Shown: positions 9,281 to 19,486, counted from the first letter of the stretch. The stretch is 64,000 nucleotides of DNA from Stackebrandtia nassauensis DSM 44728 (GCF_000024545.1 NC_013947.1:1488001-1552000); one strand, 5' to 3'. Program-made: numbers and translations. The notes: a model not told the origin generated them from the sequence alone.

Positions 9281-12061
9281 TCATTCCCGTCGTTCGCTGG
9301 GCAGCCGGGATCGGGTCAGCAGTCCGGCGCCGAGCATCGCGATGGCCGGTACGGCCACCAGCGCGATCAGGATGTGGTTCCAGGGTGGCATCGGGGAGAA
9401 CAGGTGCTCGCGCGGGTAGACGTCGTCGAGCTGCGCGTTGAGCGCCGACATCACCACCCAGCAGGCACCGACCCCGGCGGCCACGCCCAGGACGGTGCCC
9501 AGGATCGAGATGACCCCGGCCTGGCACAGGCTGAGTTTGCGGCGGATCGACGGGGAGGCCCCGATCGCCCCCAGGGTGGTCAGGTCGGCGCGGGCCTCGG
9601 CGGCGGTCAGCGCGGTGGCCACGGCGGTGGCCGCCAGCGCCAGCGCCGAGCTGAGGATCGCCAGCAGCGTCAGGATCAGCCGCATCATCTGCGGCGGGGC
9701 GGGTTCCTTGACGACGTTGGCCAGCACCAGCGGTTGCCCGTCCTCGGCCGAGGAGCCCGCGGTCTCGCCGTTGATGCCCTTGTCGGACAGCGCCTGGATG
9801 AACGCCTCCTCCTCGGCGACGGTCGGCATCCGGTCGGTGGCGCCGAAGACCTCCATGGTGTCGCCCTCGATCAGGTTCAGCTTTTTGGCCGCCTGCGGGC
9901 TGACCAGCAGCTGCTCCCGGTTGTGGCTGCCGGTGTCGAGGGCGTGGGCGGGCAGGTCCATCGCGTCGACGGGCTTGACCTCGCGGCCGCCGTTGAGGCG
10001 GCGCAGTTCGACGGTGGCCTTGCCGTCCTGGACGAGGTCGGGGTCGTTGACGACGACGCCCCCGGCCTCGAGGACCTCGGTGGCCGCGGCGACGTCGGCG
10101 GGGTCGGCCCCGGTCAGCGCACCCACCTGTCCGCCGTCGACGACGAAGGTCCCGTAGGTCAACAGCGAACTGACCGCGCCGTCGGCCCGCGCCTTGCAGT
10201 TGGGGTTCGCGGCGGCCTCGGCCTGCTTGGCCTCGGGCAGGACGGTGCCGTCACTGACGTCGAACGGGCAGGTCTTGTGCTTCGGGTAGGTGACCTTGAC
10301 CTGGCAGAAGTCGGCGAGCTTGTCGGCTCGGCAGGTCATGGACGGCAACTGGTGCACCTGGGTGACCGGCAGGTGCTCGCGCATCGCCGCGGCGGTGTCG
10401 TTGGCGGCCTGTTCCAGCGCCTTGCGGGCCTTGTCCGTCCCCTTGGGATGGTCGGGGTCGTCGTAGGAGACCTGGACGTCGGCGGTGACCGAACCGATGG
10501 GAGCGATGCGTCCGGCGCCGTCGGTGACCCGCTCGGTGTCGCCGACCAGGAACATCGTCGCCGCCACGCCCGCGGCCACCACCGCCATGATCGCCGAGAT
10601 CGCCGGGGCGGCGGAGGAGCGGTTGCGGCCGGCGTCGCGCAGCGCCAGCCGCGGCGACAGCGGCAGGTGGCGGCCCAGTCGCGAGATCAGGCCCACCAGC
10701 GCCGGGGTGCACAGCACCAGCCCCAACTCGGCGATGACGACCCCGGCGGGCAGCAGCGCGCCCAGCGTCTCCACCCCGACCAGCGCGCACACCACACCCG
10801 CGCCCACCAGGCTCAGCCCGGTGATCAGCCAGAGTTTGCGGGACCGGGTGTCGCCGCGTCGCCCGGACAGTGCCGCCACGACGCTCTGCCGGGCCACGGT
10901 GAAGGCGGGCACCAGCGCCGCCAGCAGTCCGGTGAGGATCGCCAGCAGCGCGGCCGGGATCGTCAGGGCGGGCCAGAACCGCAGCCCCGCCATCCGGGCG
11001 CCGACGATGTCCTCGGCGAACGGTGTGACCGCGAAGGTGGTGGCCACCCCCAGCGCGATGCCGATGACGGCGGCCAGGCCGCCCAGCAGGATCCCGGCGG
11101 CCAGCACGGTGTGCCGCACCTGTCCCGGGGTGGCGCCGTTGGCCGACAGCAGCCCGAACTCGCGGGTGCGGCGTTTGGCGCTGATGGCGAAGGCCGGACC
11201 GGCCAGCAGCACCACCTCCAGGCCGATCATGACGATGAGGAAACCGATCATGATCAGCGTCTGGGTCCGGGGCTCGGGTTCGACGGTGAACTGCGGTGGC
11301 GGCGCGGGCGGGTCGGCGGCCACGGCGTGCGAGTACACGGCCATGCCGTCGGCGTTGTACTCGCGCACCTGGTCCCAGCCGATGTCGCCGGGGGTGTCGG
11401 CGAGCCAGCGTTCGTGGTTGCCGTCGACGGTGCCCGGCGGGGCGACGGCGAACTCGACGTCGATGGCGGCCGGGTCCTCCACGATCCCCACTACCGGGAA
11501 GCGTCCGGCCGGTTCCCGCAGCCGCATCGTGTCGCCGATGTCGAGGCCGAGGTGGTCGGCCGCCGCCCGCGACAGCGCCACCTGGTTCTTGCCGGGCGCC
11601 CTACCGTCCACGACGGACAGGATTCCTTCGGTCAGCTTGTCCCGCAACGGGATGCCCCGGAACACGAGCTTCGTCTGCCCGGACGGGGTCTGCGCGGTGA
11701 CGTCGCGTTCGGTGATCTGGACCAGGCGGCTGCCCTCGGGCAGTTTCGCCAGGATCTCGGCCTTGGAGTGTTCGGCGGTCTTGGCGTCGCCGCCGTCGGG
11801 TTTGACCCCGGCCTCGCGTTCGGTGGGGGCCTGCACGATCGGCGAGTCGTACTCCCAGTCCACGATGGCGTCGGCCTCGCCCATGTCCCGGGTGGCCTTC
11901 TCGGTCGGGGTCGGCTCGAAGCTGTCGAGCAGGCTCGCCCCCACGGTGACGGCGAAGACCGGCAGCGCCAGCAGAACCACCACGAGCACCGAGCGTCCCA
12001 GCGTGTGGCGGGCGTCCCGGCGCGCGATGCGAAATGCCACCCGCAGGGACGACAGGCTCAC
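9281..12061 (-). CDS. FtsX-family ABC transporter permease (two FtsX domains)
   Basis: 926 residues from a GTG at 12061 that overlaps the upstream ATPase stop (GTGA). Layout: TM1 at about residues 22-46, a large extracytoplasmic domain, a block of three helices (~260-390), further helices around residues 410-510, a second extracytoplasmic domain with paired Cys, and three terminal helices. This MacB/FtsX-like duplication is typical of actinobacterial efflux or lipoprotein-release-type systems. It acts in the plasma membrane with the ATPase next door; the substrate is unknown. Confidence 0.9.
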   Translation of the reverse strand: MSLSSLRVAFRIARRDARHTLGRSVLVVVLLALPVFAVTVGASLLDSFEPTPTEKATRDMGEADAIVDWEYDSPIVQAPTEREAGVKPDGGDAKTAEHSKAEILAKLPEGSRLVQITERDVTAQTPSGQTKLVFRGIPLRDKLTEGILSVVDGRAPGKNQVALSRAAADHLGLDIGDTMRLREPAGRFPVVGIVEDPAAIDVEFAVAPPGTVDGNHERWLADTPGDIGWDQVREYNADGMAVYSHAVAADPPAPPPQFTVEPEPRTQTLIMIGFLIVMIGLEVVLLAGPAFAISAKRRTREFGLLSANGATPGQVRHTVLAAGILLGGLAAVIGIALGVATTFAVTPFAEDIVGARMAGLRFWPALTIPAALLAILTGLLAALVPAFTVARQSVVAALSGRRGDTRSRKLWLITGLSLVGAGVVCALVGVETLGALLPAGVVIAELGLVLCTPALVGLISRLGRHLPLSPRLALRDAGRNRSSAAPAISAIMAVVAAGVAATMFLVGDTERVTDGAGRIAPIGSVTADVQVSYDDPDHPKGTDKARKALEQAANDTAAAMREHLPVTQVHQLPSMTCRADKLADFCQVKVTYPKHKTCPFDVSDGTVLPEAKQAEAAANPNCKARADGAVSSLLTYGTFVVDGGQVGALTGADPADVAAATEVLEAGGVVVNDPDLVQDGKATVELRRLNGGREVKPVDAMDLPAHALDTGSHNREQLLVSPQAAKKLNLIEGDTMEVFGATDRMPTVAEEEAFIQALSDKGINGETAGSSAEDGQPLVLANVVKEPAPPQMMRLILTLLAILSSALALAATAVATALTAAEARADLTTLGAIGASPSIRRKLSLCQAGVISILGTVLGVAAGVGACWVVMSALNAQLDDVYPREHLFSPMPPWNHILIALVAVPAIAMLGAGLLTRSRLPSERRE

Positions 12062-12774
12062 GTGGTGCCCTCCAGCAGCGAATCGACGCTGGGCAGCGGT
12101 CCGGCGGCGTCCACGACCCGCCCGTCGCGCAGGAAGACCACCCGGTCGGCCCAGGCGGCGTGCCGGGCGTCGTGGGTGACGAGCACCCCGCCGGCGCCGG
12201 AGTCGCAGCGGGCGCGCAGCAGCCGCAGCACCGACTCCCCGGTACGGGAGTCCAGCGCGCCGGTGGGTTCGTCGGCCAGGACGAGGCGCCGCTCGCCCAC
12301 CACGGCGCGCGCTATCGCGACCCGCTGCTGTTGACCGCCCGACATGTCGTCGGGAAACCGTTCCGCCAGGTCACCCACCCCGACGTCGGCGAGCGACCCG
12401 GCCGCGGCCGCGCGGGCCTTGCGTACCGGGACGCCGTCCAGTTCCAGGGGCAGCGCGACGTTCTCGATCGCGGTGAGACTGGGAACCAGGTTGAAGTTCT
12501 GGAAGACGTAGCCGATGGACCGTCGGCGCAGTCGTGACAGGGCCCGCTTGGGCAGCGAGGCCAGTGGGGTGTCGTCGACGCTGACCTCGCCGGAGGTGGG
12601 CATGTCGAGGCCTCCGGCGATATTCAGCAAAGTGGACTTTCCCGACCCTGACGGTCCCATGACGGCGACCAGTTCTCCGGGGCCCACGCTCATGTCCACG
12701 CCGCGCAGGGCACGCACGGCGGTTTCTCCTCGACCATGAGTGCGGTGTACACCGGACAGGGTCAGCAACGTCAC
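12058..12774 (-). CDS. ABC transporter ATP-binding protein, LolD/MacB type
   Basis: 238 residues from a GTG at 12774. Walker A GPSGSGKSTLL, Q-loop, the signature MSGGQQQRVAIARA, Walker B LVLADEPTGALDS and an H-loop VTHDARHA are all present. Length and motifs match the short ATPases that drive FtsX-like permeases. It overlaps both neighbours by four bases (GTGA at each junction), so PadR, ATPase and permease form one translationally coupled operon. Confidence 0.95.
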   Translation of the reverse strand: MTLLTLSGVHRTHGRGETAVRALRGVDMSVGPGELVAVMGPSGSGKSTLLNIAGGLDMPTSGEVSVDDTPLASLPKRALSRLRRRSIGYVFQNFNLVPSLTAIENVALPLELDGVPVRKARAAAAGSLADVGVGDLAERFPDDMSGGQQQRVAIARAVVGERRLVLADEPTGALDSRTGESVLRLLRARCDSGAGGVLVTHDARHAAWADRVVFLRDGRVVDAAGPLPSVDSLLEGTT

Positions 12775-13355
12775 GGCCGGGATGCCTCCCGATGCTCGGT
12801 GACCACGCCGTCGACGACCGGCGCGTCGTGGGTCGGGGCCTTGACCGTCTCGCGCACCAGGCTGGCCTCGCAGTGGTCAAGCCACCGGGTCTCGGCCTCG
12901 GCACGGAAGATCATGGAGTCAAGGATGAGGGTCCAGGCCGTGTCGTGTTCACCGGCCTGCTTCTTCAGCTGTGTGTACTCCTGCAGTGACCGGATCGTGG
13001 CCACCCTCTGCGTCTGTACCACCGCCGGAACGTCGACTCCCGGGGTCGTCAGCGCCAGGGCCAGCTTGATGGCCAGCTCGTCGCGGGGACGGTCGGTGCT
13101 GGCGACCGGGGTCGAGAACCACACCGCCAGCGCTGCCCGGCCGGTGTCGGTGATGGCATAGGGGCGCTGCCCCTGCGAGTTCTCCGGCAGCGCGCGCACC
13201 AGGTGGTCGCGTTCGAGCCTGGTGAGGGTCGTGTAGACCTGCCCGATGTTCAGCGGCCAGGTGGCGCCGGTCGACTCCTCAAAGGAGGAACGGAGTTGGT
13301 ACCCGTACGCGGGGCCACGTTCCAGGAGGGCGAGTAGCCCGTGTTTGATGCTCAA
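12771..13355 (-). CDS. PadR-family transcriptional regulator
   Basis: 194 residues from a TTG at 13355. The N-terminal winged helix (LLALLERGPAYGYQL, then GQVYTTLTRLERDHLV) and the C-terminal helical dimerisation part are those of PadR family subfamily 2. It heads the ABC operon and probably represses it, with export of its ligand or of a toxic compound as the usual logic. A composite palindrome sits just upstream (13394-13430). Confidence 0.9.
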   Translation of the reverse strand: MSIKHGLLALLERGPAYGYQLRSSFEESTGATWPLNIGQVYTTLTRLERDHLVRALPENSQGQRPYAITDTGRAALAVWFSTPVASTDRPRDELAIKLALALTTPGVDVPAVVQTQRVATIRSLQEYTQLKKQAGEHDTAWTLILDSMIFRAEAETRWLDHCEASLVRETVKAPTHDAPVVDGVVTEHREASRP

Positions 13356-13393
13356 CGCTTCACCTCTGTATGTCTGAATTCGCCGTCTTCATA

Positions 13394-13430
13394 GAATGCG
13401 ACAAATTGCCTACTCGGTAGGTTCGCATTC
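13394..13430. promoter_or_regulatory. probable PadR operator (composite palindrome)
   Basis: The inner palindrome CCTAC-TCG-GTAGG (13409-13421) lies inside outer arms GAATGCGA (13394-13401) and TCGCATTC (13423-13430). It is 38 bp upstream of the padR start in an otherwise gene-free 124-bp gap. The role is inferred from position and symmetry. Confidence 0.55.
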
Positions 13431-13479
13431 GCGAGACCACTGGTGACACCGGCCAAACGGTTGAATTCTGGAAGCGCCG

Positions 13480-13917
13480 TCAACCTGGGAAACATAACGG
13501 CCGTCCCGGAAACGCGGTCGTGGACGGCGATTCGCCCAACGCGCGTTTCCAGCGGGCCATCGTCACCGCGCTGGAGGAGTAGGCCTTGGCGGCGGCCTTG
13601 CGGTCGCCACCGGTGGTATCGGCGAGCACGCTGCGCCACATGCTGGTGGTCCGCAGCTCGATCTCGGACAGCAGCGCCTTGGCGCTCTTCTCGTCGGTGA
13701 CCTCGCCGGGCAGCTGGTACGCGGCCTCCTCGGCCGGTGGCTCGTCCCCGGCCTTGGTCATGCGCACCATGATGTCGTCACGGCGGTCGCGGTGGACCTT
13801 CTCGTTGGACTGGGCGGCCTCCAGGGCCTTGCCGGTCAGCTGCGCCCCGGCCAGCGAATAGGCGTAGACGGCCTCGTACTCGGTCCGCAGGCCCAGTTTC
13901 AGTCCCTTATCCGCCAT
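13480..13917 (-). CDS. DUF4439 ferritin-like-fold protein
   Basis: 145 residues from the ATG at 13917, which overlaps the stop of the upstream lipoprotein gene (TGATG); a GTG one codon earlier is also possible. The sequence is a four-helix bundle with an ExxH-like pair in helices 1-2 (TEYEAVYAYSL and NEKVHRDRRDD) and ends with the family's typical AFPG tail. DUF4439 proteins are ferritin-like in fold, but metal binding is unproven. Proteins of this kind sit next to rimP in many actinobacteria. Confidence 0.8.
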   Translation of the reverse strand: MADKGLKLGLRTEYEAVYAYSLAGAQLTGKALEAAQSNEKVHRDRRDDIMVRMTKAGDEPPAEEAAYQLPGEVTDEKSAKALLSEIELRTTSMWRSVLADTTGGDRKAAAKAYSSSAVTMARWKRALGESPSTTAFPGRPLCFPG

Positions 13918-14372
13918 CACAACACCTTAAGTACATCGTGGTGCGTTGCGCGGCAGGCCGCGATCTCGCCGAGCAGAACGGCGAATTCGTCCGGGGCCCC
14001 GGCGCAGGCCTCCACGGCCGCCTTCGACGCCTTCGACTCGGCCTGCCGCAGCGAATCCAGCGACCCGTCGCCGGCTTCCGCCGGTTCGCCGTCTTCGTCG
14101 CCCAGAATCCTCGCCAGCGCCTTGGCGTGCTCGGAATGGTTGTCCCGCAGGACTTCCAGCGTCTTACCCAGTTGCGGATGGTCCTTCGCGGCGGCCTCGT
14201 AGGCGGCGGCCAGTTCGCGGGAGGTCTTCAGCACCGGCCGCAGCACCTTGCCGCTGTCCAGCGAGCCCGGTTCACCGGATACGGCGGTGCAGGCCGAGGT
14301 GGACAGGACGGCGGCCAGCCCGGCCAGCAGAAATTCGCGCCTGCGGTAACCGCAGGACCCGTTGACAGACAC
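13917..14372 (-). CDS. Tat-exported ferritin-like-fold lipoprotein
   Basis: 151 residues from a GTG at 14372; this start gives a clean leader. The twin-arginine motif YRRREFLLAG is followed by a hydrophobic stretch and a lipobox ending in STSAC, which predicts a folded, Tat-exported, lipid-anchored protein. The mature part is a helical bundle (SRELAAAYEAAAKDHPQ, NHSEHAKALARIL) related to DUF4439 proteins. It is cotranscribed with the cytoplasmic DUF4439 gene downstream and divergent from rimP. Function is unknown. Confidence 0.75.
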   Translation of the reverse strand: MSVNGSCGYRRREFLLAGLAAVLSTSACTAVSGEPGSLDSGKVLRPVLKTSRELAAAYEAAAKDHPQLGKTLEVLRDNHSEHAKALARILGDEDGEPAEAGDGSLDSLRQAESKASKAAVEACAGAPDEFAVLLGEIAACRATHHDVLKVL

Positions 14373-14491
14373 GGCATAAGTGTGACAGGCCCTCACGGAC
14401 CGACGCGGCGTGCCGGTGGGCGCGGCCCTGCGCCGTCCGGCGGTTTCGGCTACGCTCGCGGGCGAGAAACTCATTCAAATAGGGGGTGCGC

Positions 14492-14980
14492 GTGGCCGAC
14501 GTGACACGGAAGCGGATCTTGGCGGTACTGGAACCCGTGCTCGCCGAAGCCGGTTACGACCTTGAGGAACTCAAGGTGTCGCAGGCGGGACGGCGCACCC
14601 TGGTACGGGTGCTTGTGGACCGGGACGCGGGCGTCGACCTCGACGCGATCGCCTCGGTCTCGCGTGTGCTCTCCAAGGCGCTGGACAAATCCGAGGCCGA
14701 TGATGGTCCCTTTGCGACGAACTCCTACACTTTGGAGGTTTCGTCGCCGGGGGTCGATCGTCCGTTGACACTGCCGAGGCACTGGCGCCGCAACGTCGGC
14801 CGACTGGTGAGCGTCCGGCTGTCCGATGCCACTGTCACCGCCCGTATCCACGCCGCCGACGACGAGAATGTCGAGCTGGAACTGTCCGATGGCACCCGCA
14901 GGGTGGCGTACGGTGATCTTGGTCCCGGGCGAGTGCAGCTGGAGTTCTCCCGATCGGCGAGCAAAGAAAGACAGGAGTAG
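14492..14980 (+). CDS. rimP: ribosome maturation factor RimP
   Basis: 162 residues from the GTG at 14492, placed 5 bp after AGGGGG; an earlier GTG at 14486 overlaps that site. RimP binds the 30S precursor and helps the S12-proximal region mature. The N-terminal alpha/beta domain (LEPVLAEAGYDLEELKV) and the C-terminal SH3-like domain with LEVSSPGVDRPL are characteristic. It opens the rimP-nusA-ylxR-infB operon, with 3 bp to nusA. Confidence 0.95.
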   Translation: MADVTRKRILAVLEPVLAEAGYDLEELKVSQAGRRTLVRVLVDRDAGVDLDAIASVSRVLSKALDKSEADDGPFATNSYTLEVSSPGVDRPLTLPRHWRRNVGRLVSVRLSDATVTARIHAADDENVELELSDGTRRVAYGDLGPGRVQLEFSRSASKERQE

Positions 14981-14983
14981 GCG

Positions 14984-16027
14984 GTGCATATCGATCTGGT
15001 GGCTCTGCGGTCCCTGGAACACGAGCGAGACATCCCGTTCCACACGATCATCGATGCCATTGAAAGCGCCCTGTTGACCGCCTACCGGCACACACCGGAC
15101 GCGCAGTCCCACGCGCGCGTGGAGGTCAACCGTGAGACCGGCACCGTCACGGTGCGGGCCCGGGAGGTCGACGCCGAGGGCAACGTCGTCCGGGAATGGG
15201 ACGACACCCCCGACGACTTCGGGCGCATCGCGGCCATGACCGCCAAGCAGGTGATCATGCAGCGGCTGCGCGAGGCCACCGACGACGTCAACTTCGGCGA
15301 GTTCGCCAGCCTGGAGGGCGATGTCGTCACCGGCGTGATCCAGGCCCACGAGGGTGCCTCCGAGAAGGGCACCGTCATGGTCGACCTCGGCAAGATCGAG
15401 GCGATGCTGCCGCACGTCGAGCAGGTCCCCGGCGAGAACTACTCGCACGGGCGGCGGTTGCGGGCGGCGGTCGTGCAGGTCTCGCGGGGCCCGCGCGGCC
15501 CGCAGATCACGGTGTCGCGCTCGCACCCCAACCTGGTGAAGAAGCTGTTCGCCGCCGAGGTCCCCGAGATCGCCGACGGCCTGGTGGAGATCGCCGCGGT
15601 GGCCCGCGAGGCCGGGCACCGCACCAAGATCGCGGTGCGCGCCACCGTCGCCGACCTCAACGCCAAGGGCGCCTGCATCGGCCCGATGGGCTCGCGGGTG
15701 CGCGCGGTGATGAGCGAACTGGACGGCGAGAAGATCGACATCATCGACTACTCCGAGGACCCGGCCACCTTCGTCGGCAACGCCCTGTCGCCGTCCAAAG
15801 TGGTCAGCGTCGAGGTGCTGGACCCGGACGACAAGGTCGCGCGGGTCGTCGTGCCCGACTTCCAGCTGTCGCTGGCGATCGGCCGCGAGGGCCAGAACGC
15901 CCGGCTGGCGGCCCGGCTGACCGGCTGGCGCATCGACATCAAGTCCGACGCCGCACCGGATCCGTCGAAAGTGTCACCTGAGTCACCACCCGAAACCGAG
16001 GTGGGAGCGGGCGGCTCCGGCGCGTAG
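14984..16027 (+). CDS. nusA: transcription termination/antitermination factor NusA
   Basis: 347 residues from a GTG at 14984. Domains in order: N-terminal RNA-polymerase-binding domain ([17 protein letters not shown]), S1 domain (about residues 105-170, [20 protein letters not shown]), KH1 and KH2 ([19 protein letters not shown], then [17 protein letters not shown]). It ends soon after KH2, without the acidic repeats of gammaproteobacterial NusA, which is normal for actinobacteria. It acts in pausing, termination and rRNA antitermination. Confidence 0.97.
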   Translation: MHIDLVALRSLEHERDIPFHTIIDAIESALLTAYRHTPDAQSHARVEVNRETGTVTVRAREVDAEGNVVREWDDTPDDFGRIAAMTAKQVIMQRLREATDDVNFGEFASLEGDVVTGVIQAHEGASEKGTVMVDLGKIEAMLPHVEQVPGENYSHGRRLRAAVVQVSRGPRGPQITVSRSHPNLVKKLFAAEVPEIADGLVEIAAVAREAGHRTKIAVRATVADLNAKGACIGPMGSRVRAVMSELDGEKIDIIDYSEDPATFVGNALSPSKVVSVEVLDPDDKVARVVVPDFQLSLAIGREGQNARLAARLTGWRIDIKSDAAPDPSKVSPESPPETEVGAGGSGA

Positions 16028-16041
16028 AGGTAGTATTTCCA

Positions 16042-16314
16042 ATGGTCCGTCGCGCAGACGTTATTCGCACGTGTGTGGGTTGCCGAAATCGCGCGTCGGC
16101 CAGCGAGTTGTTGCGTGTCGTCGCCAATCCCGAAACTCCCGCTACGGGGGTCCGGCTGGTGCCCGACCCCGCACGGAAGCTGCCCGGCCGGGGAGCACAC
16201 GTTCATCCGGCCCCGGAGTGCCTCGAACAGGCAAGACGGCGGCGTGCTTTCAAGCGGGCGCTTCGACTGTCATCCGAACCGGATCTGACGGCCGTGGCGG
16301 ACTTTTTGGCGTAA
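16042..16314 (+). CDS. YlxR/RnpM-type RNA-binding protein (DUF448)
   Basis: 90 residues. The family signature [19 protein letters not shown] and the [16 protein letters not shown] segment with later basic residues ([10 protein letters not shown]) are clear. Known homologues bind RNase P RNA (RnpM) or act as nucleoid-associated regulators. The position between nusA and infB is the conserved one. It starts 14 bp after nusA. Confidence 0.93.
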   Translation: MVRRADVIRTCVGCRNRASASELLRVVANPETPATGVRLVPDPARKLPGRGAHVHPAPECLEQARRRRAFKRALRLSSEPDLTAVADFLA

Positions 16315-16441
16315 CTCGCTCGACAACGACTCGACACATCGATGGCGGACGACTCGTTCCGCCCGCGACAGCAAGGTAGGTAGACCGGACATGAGCACAC
16401 GATGAAGTCGTCAAAATGACCAGGCATCAAGTGCGAAATTG

Positions 16442-16470
16442 AGGTCGGCGGGCCCGCGCCCGCACGACCT
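16442..16470 (+). promoter_or_regulatory. stem-loop just upstream of the infB ribosome site
   Basis: A 12-bp stem with one bulged base (16442-16453 with 16458-16470, loop CCGC) ends 8 bp before the GAGGAG site of infB. No T-run follows, so it looks more like a translational or processing element than a simple terminator. It lies in the 174-bp ylxR-infB gap, which has no gene. Confidence 0.5.
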
Positions 16471-16488
16471 TGAATGATGAGGAGTGCA

Positions 16489-19431
16489 GTGGCAGCAGGC
16501 AAGGCCCGCGTACACGAGCTTGCGAAAGAGCTCGGCGTGACAAGTAAGATCGTGCTCGGCAAGCTCAGTGACATGGGCGAATTCGTCAAATCGGCGTCGA
16601 GCACGGTGGAGGCCCCCGTGGCCCGGCGATTGCGACAGGAGTTCGCCAACGCCGCGGCCGCCCAGGACGTCAAACCCGACAAACCCGCCAAGAAGGCGGC
16701 GGCGGAACCGGTGGAGGCCAAGGCCGCCCCCGAGACCAAGTCGCCGTCGGCGGCCAAACCCGGCCCCCGCCCCAAGGCGCCGGTTCCGGGTGGTCCCGCC
16801 AAGAAGGCGGCGAAGAAGGCCACCCCCAAGAAGAAGCCGACTCCGGCCCCCGCGGCACCCGAGACCGTGGACGTGGCCAAACCGGCCAGCGCCCACGACA
16901 TCGAGGTCGCCGCGACCCAGGCCCGGGCCGAAGCGCTGATGAAGCAGCAGGAGGCCGCGGCCAAGGCCGCCCAGGACGCGCAGAAGCGTCGCGAGTCCGG
17001 TCAGGACGAGGGCGGCGCCGACGCCGAGGTCACCGACCGCAAGCCCGGCCCGCGTCCGGGTCCCGGCCCCAAGCCGGGACCGAAGCCGGGACCACGTCCC
17101 GGCGGCAACAACCCGTTCGGCATCACGCCCGGCCCCAAGGCCCGCCCCGGCGGTGCCAAGCCCGGCAAGCCGGGACCGCGTCCCGGTGGCGGCGGAGGCG
17201 GCGAGCGGGGCGGTGACCGTCCCGGCGGCCCGCGTCCCAGCCCGTCCAACATGCCGCCGAGGCCCAGCCCCTCGATGATGCCGTCCAACCGCCCCGGTGG
17301 TGGTGGCGGCGCTGGAGGCGGCGGCGGCCGAGGCGGACGCGGCCGTGGTCGCGGTGCCGGTGGTGGCGCTGGCGGCGGCGGTGGCAACTACCGCGGCGGT
17401 CCGGCCGGACCCGGTGGCGCTCCCGGTGGAGCTCCCGCCGGTGGCGGCGGTTTCCGTGGCGGCGGTCGTCCCGGTGGCGGCGCGCGCAGCCGTGGCGGCA
17501 GCGCGGCGGGTGCCTTCGGGCGTCCCGGAGGTCGTCCGGCGCGGGGTCGCAAGTCCAAGCGGCAGCGCAGAGCCGAGTTCGACAACCTCTCGGCCCCGAC
17601 CATGGGTTCGGGTGCGCCGCGCGGTAACGGTCAGACGATCCGGCTGCCCCGGGGTGCGTCCCTCGCGGACTTCGCCGACAAGATCAACGCCATCCCCGGT
17701 TCGCTGGTGCAGGAACTGTTCGGGCTCGGCGAGATGGTGACCGCGACCCAGTCGGTCTCCGAAGAGACGATGCAGCTGCTCGGGGAACACCTGAACTTCG
17801 ACATCCAGCTCGTCAGTCCCGAGGAAGAGGACCGCGAGCTGCTGGCGCAGTTCGGCATCGACCTGGAGGACGACACCGATCAGGGCGACGCGATCGCGCG
17901 GCCGCCGGTGGTGACCGTCATGGGTCACGTCGACCACGGTAAGACGAAACTGCTGGACGCGATCCGCAAGACGAACAAGATCGACACCGAGGCCGGTGGC
18001 ATCACCCAGCACATCGGCGCCTACCAGGCCCACGTCGAGCACGAGGGCAAGGACCGGGCGATCACGTTCATCGACACCCCGGGCCACGAGGCGTTCACCG
18101 CCATGCGTGCCCGTGGTGCCAACGTCACCGACATCGTCGTCCTGGTCGTCGCGGCCGACGACGGCGTGATGCCGCAGACGATCGAGGCCCTCAACCACGC
18201 CAAGGCCGCCGAGGCCCCGGTCGTGGTGGCGGTCAACAAGATCGACAAGGAGGGGGCCAACCCCGACAAGGTGCGGCAGCAGCTGACCGAATACGGACTG
18301 GTCGCCGAGGAATACGGCGGCGAGACCATGTTCGTGGACGTGGCGGCCAAGCCCGGTATCGGCATCGAGCAGCTGCTGGAGGCGATCCTGCTGACCGCGG
18401 ACGCCTCGCTGGAGCTGACCGCCCCGGTCGACGGCCACGCGCAGGGCATCGCCATCGAGGCGCACCTGGACAAGGGCCGCGGCCCGGTGTCCAGCGTCCT
18501 GGTCCAGAAGGGAACGCTGCGGGTCGGCGACTCGATCGTCGCCGGTGGCGCCTTCGGCCGCGTCCGCGCGATGCTCGACGAGTTCGGCAAGCGGGTCAAG
18601 GAGGCCACGCCCTCGCGTCCGGTGCAGGTGCAGGGTCTGACCTCGGTGCCCGGCGCCGGGGACACGTTCCTGGCCGCCGACGACGACCGCACCGTCCGGC
18701 AGATCGCCGAGCAGCGTCAGGCCCGTCGCCGGGCCGCGATGCAGGCCAGCCGGGTCGGCCGGGCCACCCTCGAGACGCTCATGGAGCGGATCGCGGAGGG
18801 TCAGAAGACGACCCTGTCGCTCATCATCAAGGGTGACGGTTCCGGTTCGGTGGAGGCCCTGGAGGACGCTCTGGTCAACCTGGACATTCCCGAGGAGGTC
18901 CAACTGCGGATCATCCACCGGGGTGTCGGTGCGATCACCGAGAACGACGTCAACCTGGCGTCCGCCTCCTCGGACTCGACGGCCACGATCATCGGGTTCA
19001 ACGTCCGCGCGGAGGGCCGGGTCAAGGAGATGGCCGCCCGCGAGAACGTCGACATCCGGTACTACACGGTCATCTACCAGGCGATCGAGGAGATCGAGGC
19101 GGCCCTGAAGGGCATGCTGAAGCCGGAGTACGAGCAGGTCGACCTGGGTTCGGCGGAGATCCGCGAGGTCTACCGTTCCTCCCGGTTCGGCAACATCGCC
19201 GGTTCGATCGTCCGCGACGGGCTCATCAAGCGCAACGCCAAGGCACGGCTGCTGCGCGACGGTGCCGTGGTGGCCGACAACCTGGAGATCTCGTCGCTGC
19301 GGCGGTTCAAGGACGACGCCACCGAGGTCCGCGAGGGCTACGAGTGCGGTATCACCTTGAAGAACTACAACGACATCAACGTCGGAGACGTCATCGAGAC
19401 CTGGGAGATGCGCGAGAAGAAGCGCGACTGA
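16489..19431 (+). CDS. infB: translation initiation factor IF-2
   Basis: 980 residues from the GTG at 16489, with GAGGAG 4 bp upstream; an ATG at 16474 lies before the site. It delivers fMet-tRNA to the 30S subunit and promotes subunit joining. IF2_N ([20 protein letters not shown]) is followed by a ~330-residue low-complexity Ala/Lys/Pro then Gly/Arg/Pro-rich linker and a second IF2_N-like segment. Next come the GTPase domain ([20 protein letters not shown]), domain II, domain III and the C-terminal fMet-tRNA-binding domain. The long disordered linker is typical of actinobacterial IF2. A strong terminator follows, so DUF503 and rbfA are not cotranscribed with it here. Confidence 0.97.
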   Translation: MAAGKARVHELAKELGVTSKIVLGKLSDMGEFVKSASSTVEAPVARRLRQEFANAAAAQDVKPDKPAKKAAAEPVEAKAAPETKSPSAAKPGPRPKAPVPGGPAKKAAKKATPKKKPTPAPAAPETVDVAKPASAHDIEVAATQARAEALMKQQEAAAKAAQDAQKRRESGQDEGGADAEVTDRKPGPRPGPGPKPGPKPGPRPGGNNPFGITPGPKARPGGAKPGKPGPRPGGGGGGERGGDRPGGPRPSPSNMPPRPSPSMMPSNRPGGGGGAGGGGGRGGRGRGRGAGGGAGGGGGNYRGGPAGPGGAPGGAPAGGGGFRGGGRPGGGARSRGGSAAGAFGRPGGRPARGRKSKRQRRAEFDNLSAPTMGSGAPRGNGQTIRLPRGASLADFADKINAIPGSLVQELFGLGEMVTATQSVSEETMQLLGEHLNFDIQLVSPEEEDRELLAQFGIDLEDDTDQGDAIARPPVVTVMGHVDHGKTKLLDAIRKTNKIDTEAGGITQHIGAYQAHVEHEGKDRAITFIDTPGHEAFTAMRARGANVTDIVVLVVAADDGVMPQTIEALNHAKAAEAPVVVAVNKIDKEGANPDKVRQQLTEYGLVAEEYGGETMFVDVAAKPGIGIEQLLEAILLTADASLELTAPVDGHAQGIAIEAHLDKGRGPVSSVLVQKGTLRVGDSIVAGGAFGRVRAMLDEFGKRVKEATPSRPVQVQGLTSVPGAGDTFLAADDDRTVRQIAEQRQARRRAAMQASRVGRATLETLMERIAEGQKTTLSLIIKGDGSGSVEALEDALVNLDIPEEVQLRIIHRGVGAITENDVNLASASSDSTATIIGFNVRAEGRVKEMAARENVDIRYYTVIYQAIEEIEAALKGMLKPEYEQVDLGSAEIREVYRSSRFGNIAGSIVRDGLIKRNAKARLLRDGAVVADNLEISSLRRFKDDATEVREGYECGITLKNYNDINVGDVIETWEMREKKRD

Positions 19432-19448
19432 CCCAGGAGTACTGACGA

Positions 19449-19482
19449 GGGCCGGGCTCATTTCGAGCCCGGCCCTTCGTTA
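19449..19482 (+). terminator. intrinsic terminator after infB
   Basis: A perfect 11-bp GC stem (19449-19459 with 19465-19475, loop of 5) is followed by a T-containing tail. It ends the rimP-infB transcript. Confidence 0.85.
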
Positions 19483-19486
19483 TTCG

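Noticed and set aside
9278-12334. A 1018-codon plus-strand frame opposite the FtsX permease
   Set aside because: Shadow of the permease gene, with Gln/Gly/Arg-rich translation and no domain.
13352-13639. A 95-codon minus-strand frame over the PadR operator region
   Set aside because: It overlaps the DUF4439 gene end in another frame and covers the palindrome; codon use is poor.
17040-17560. Gly/Pro/Arg-rich repeats as a microsatellite or CRISPR-like array
   Set aside because: They encode the normal disordered linker of actinobacterial IF2; no regular spacer pattern.
16411-19461. A 1016-codon open frame antisense to infB
   Set aside because: It is a GC-rich shadow: composition mirrors infB, and the sense frame has all IF2 domains.
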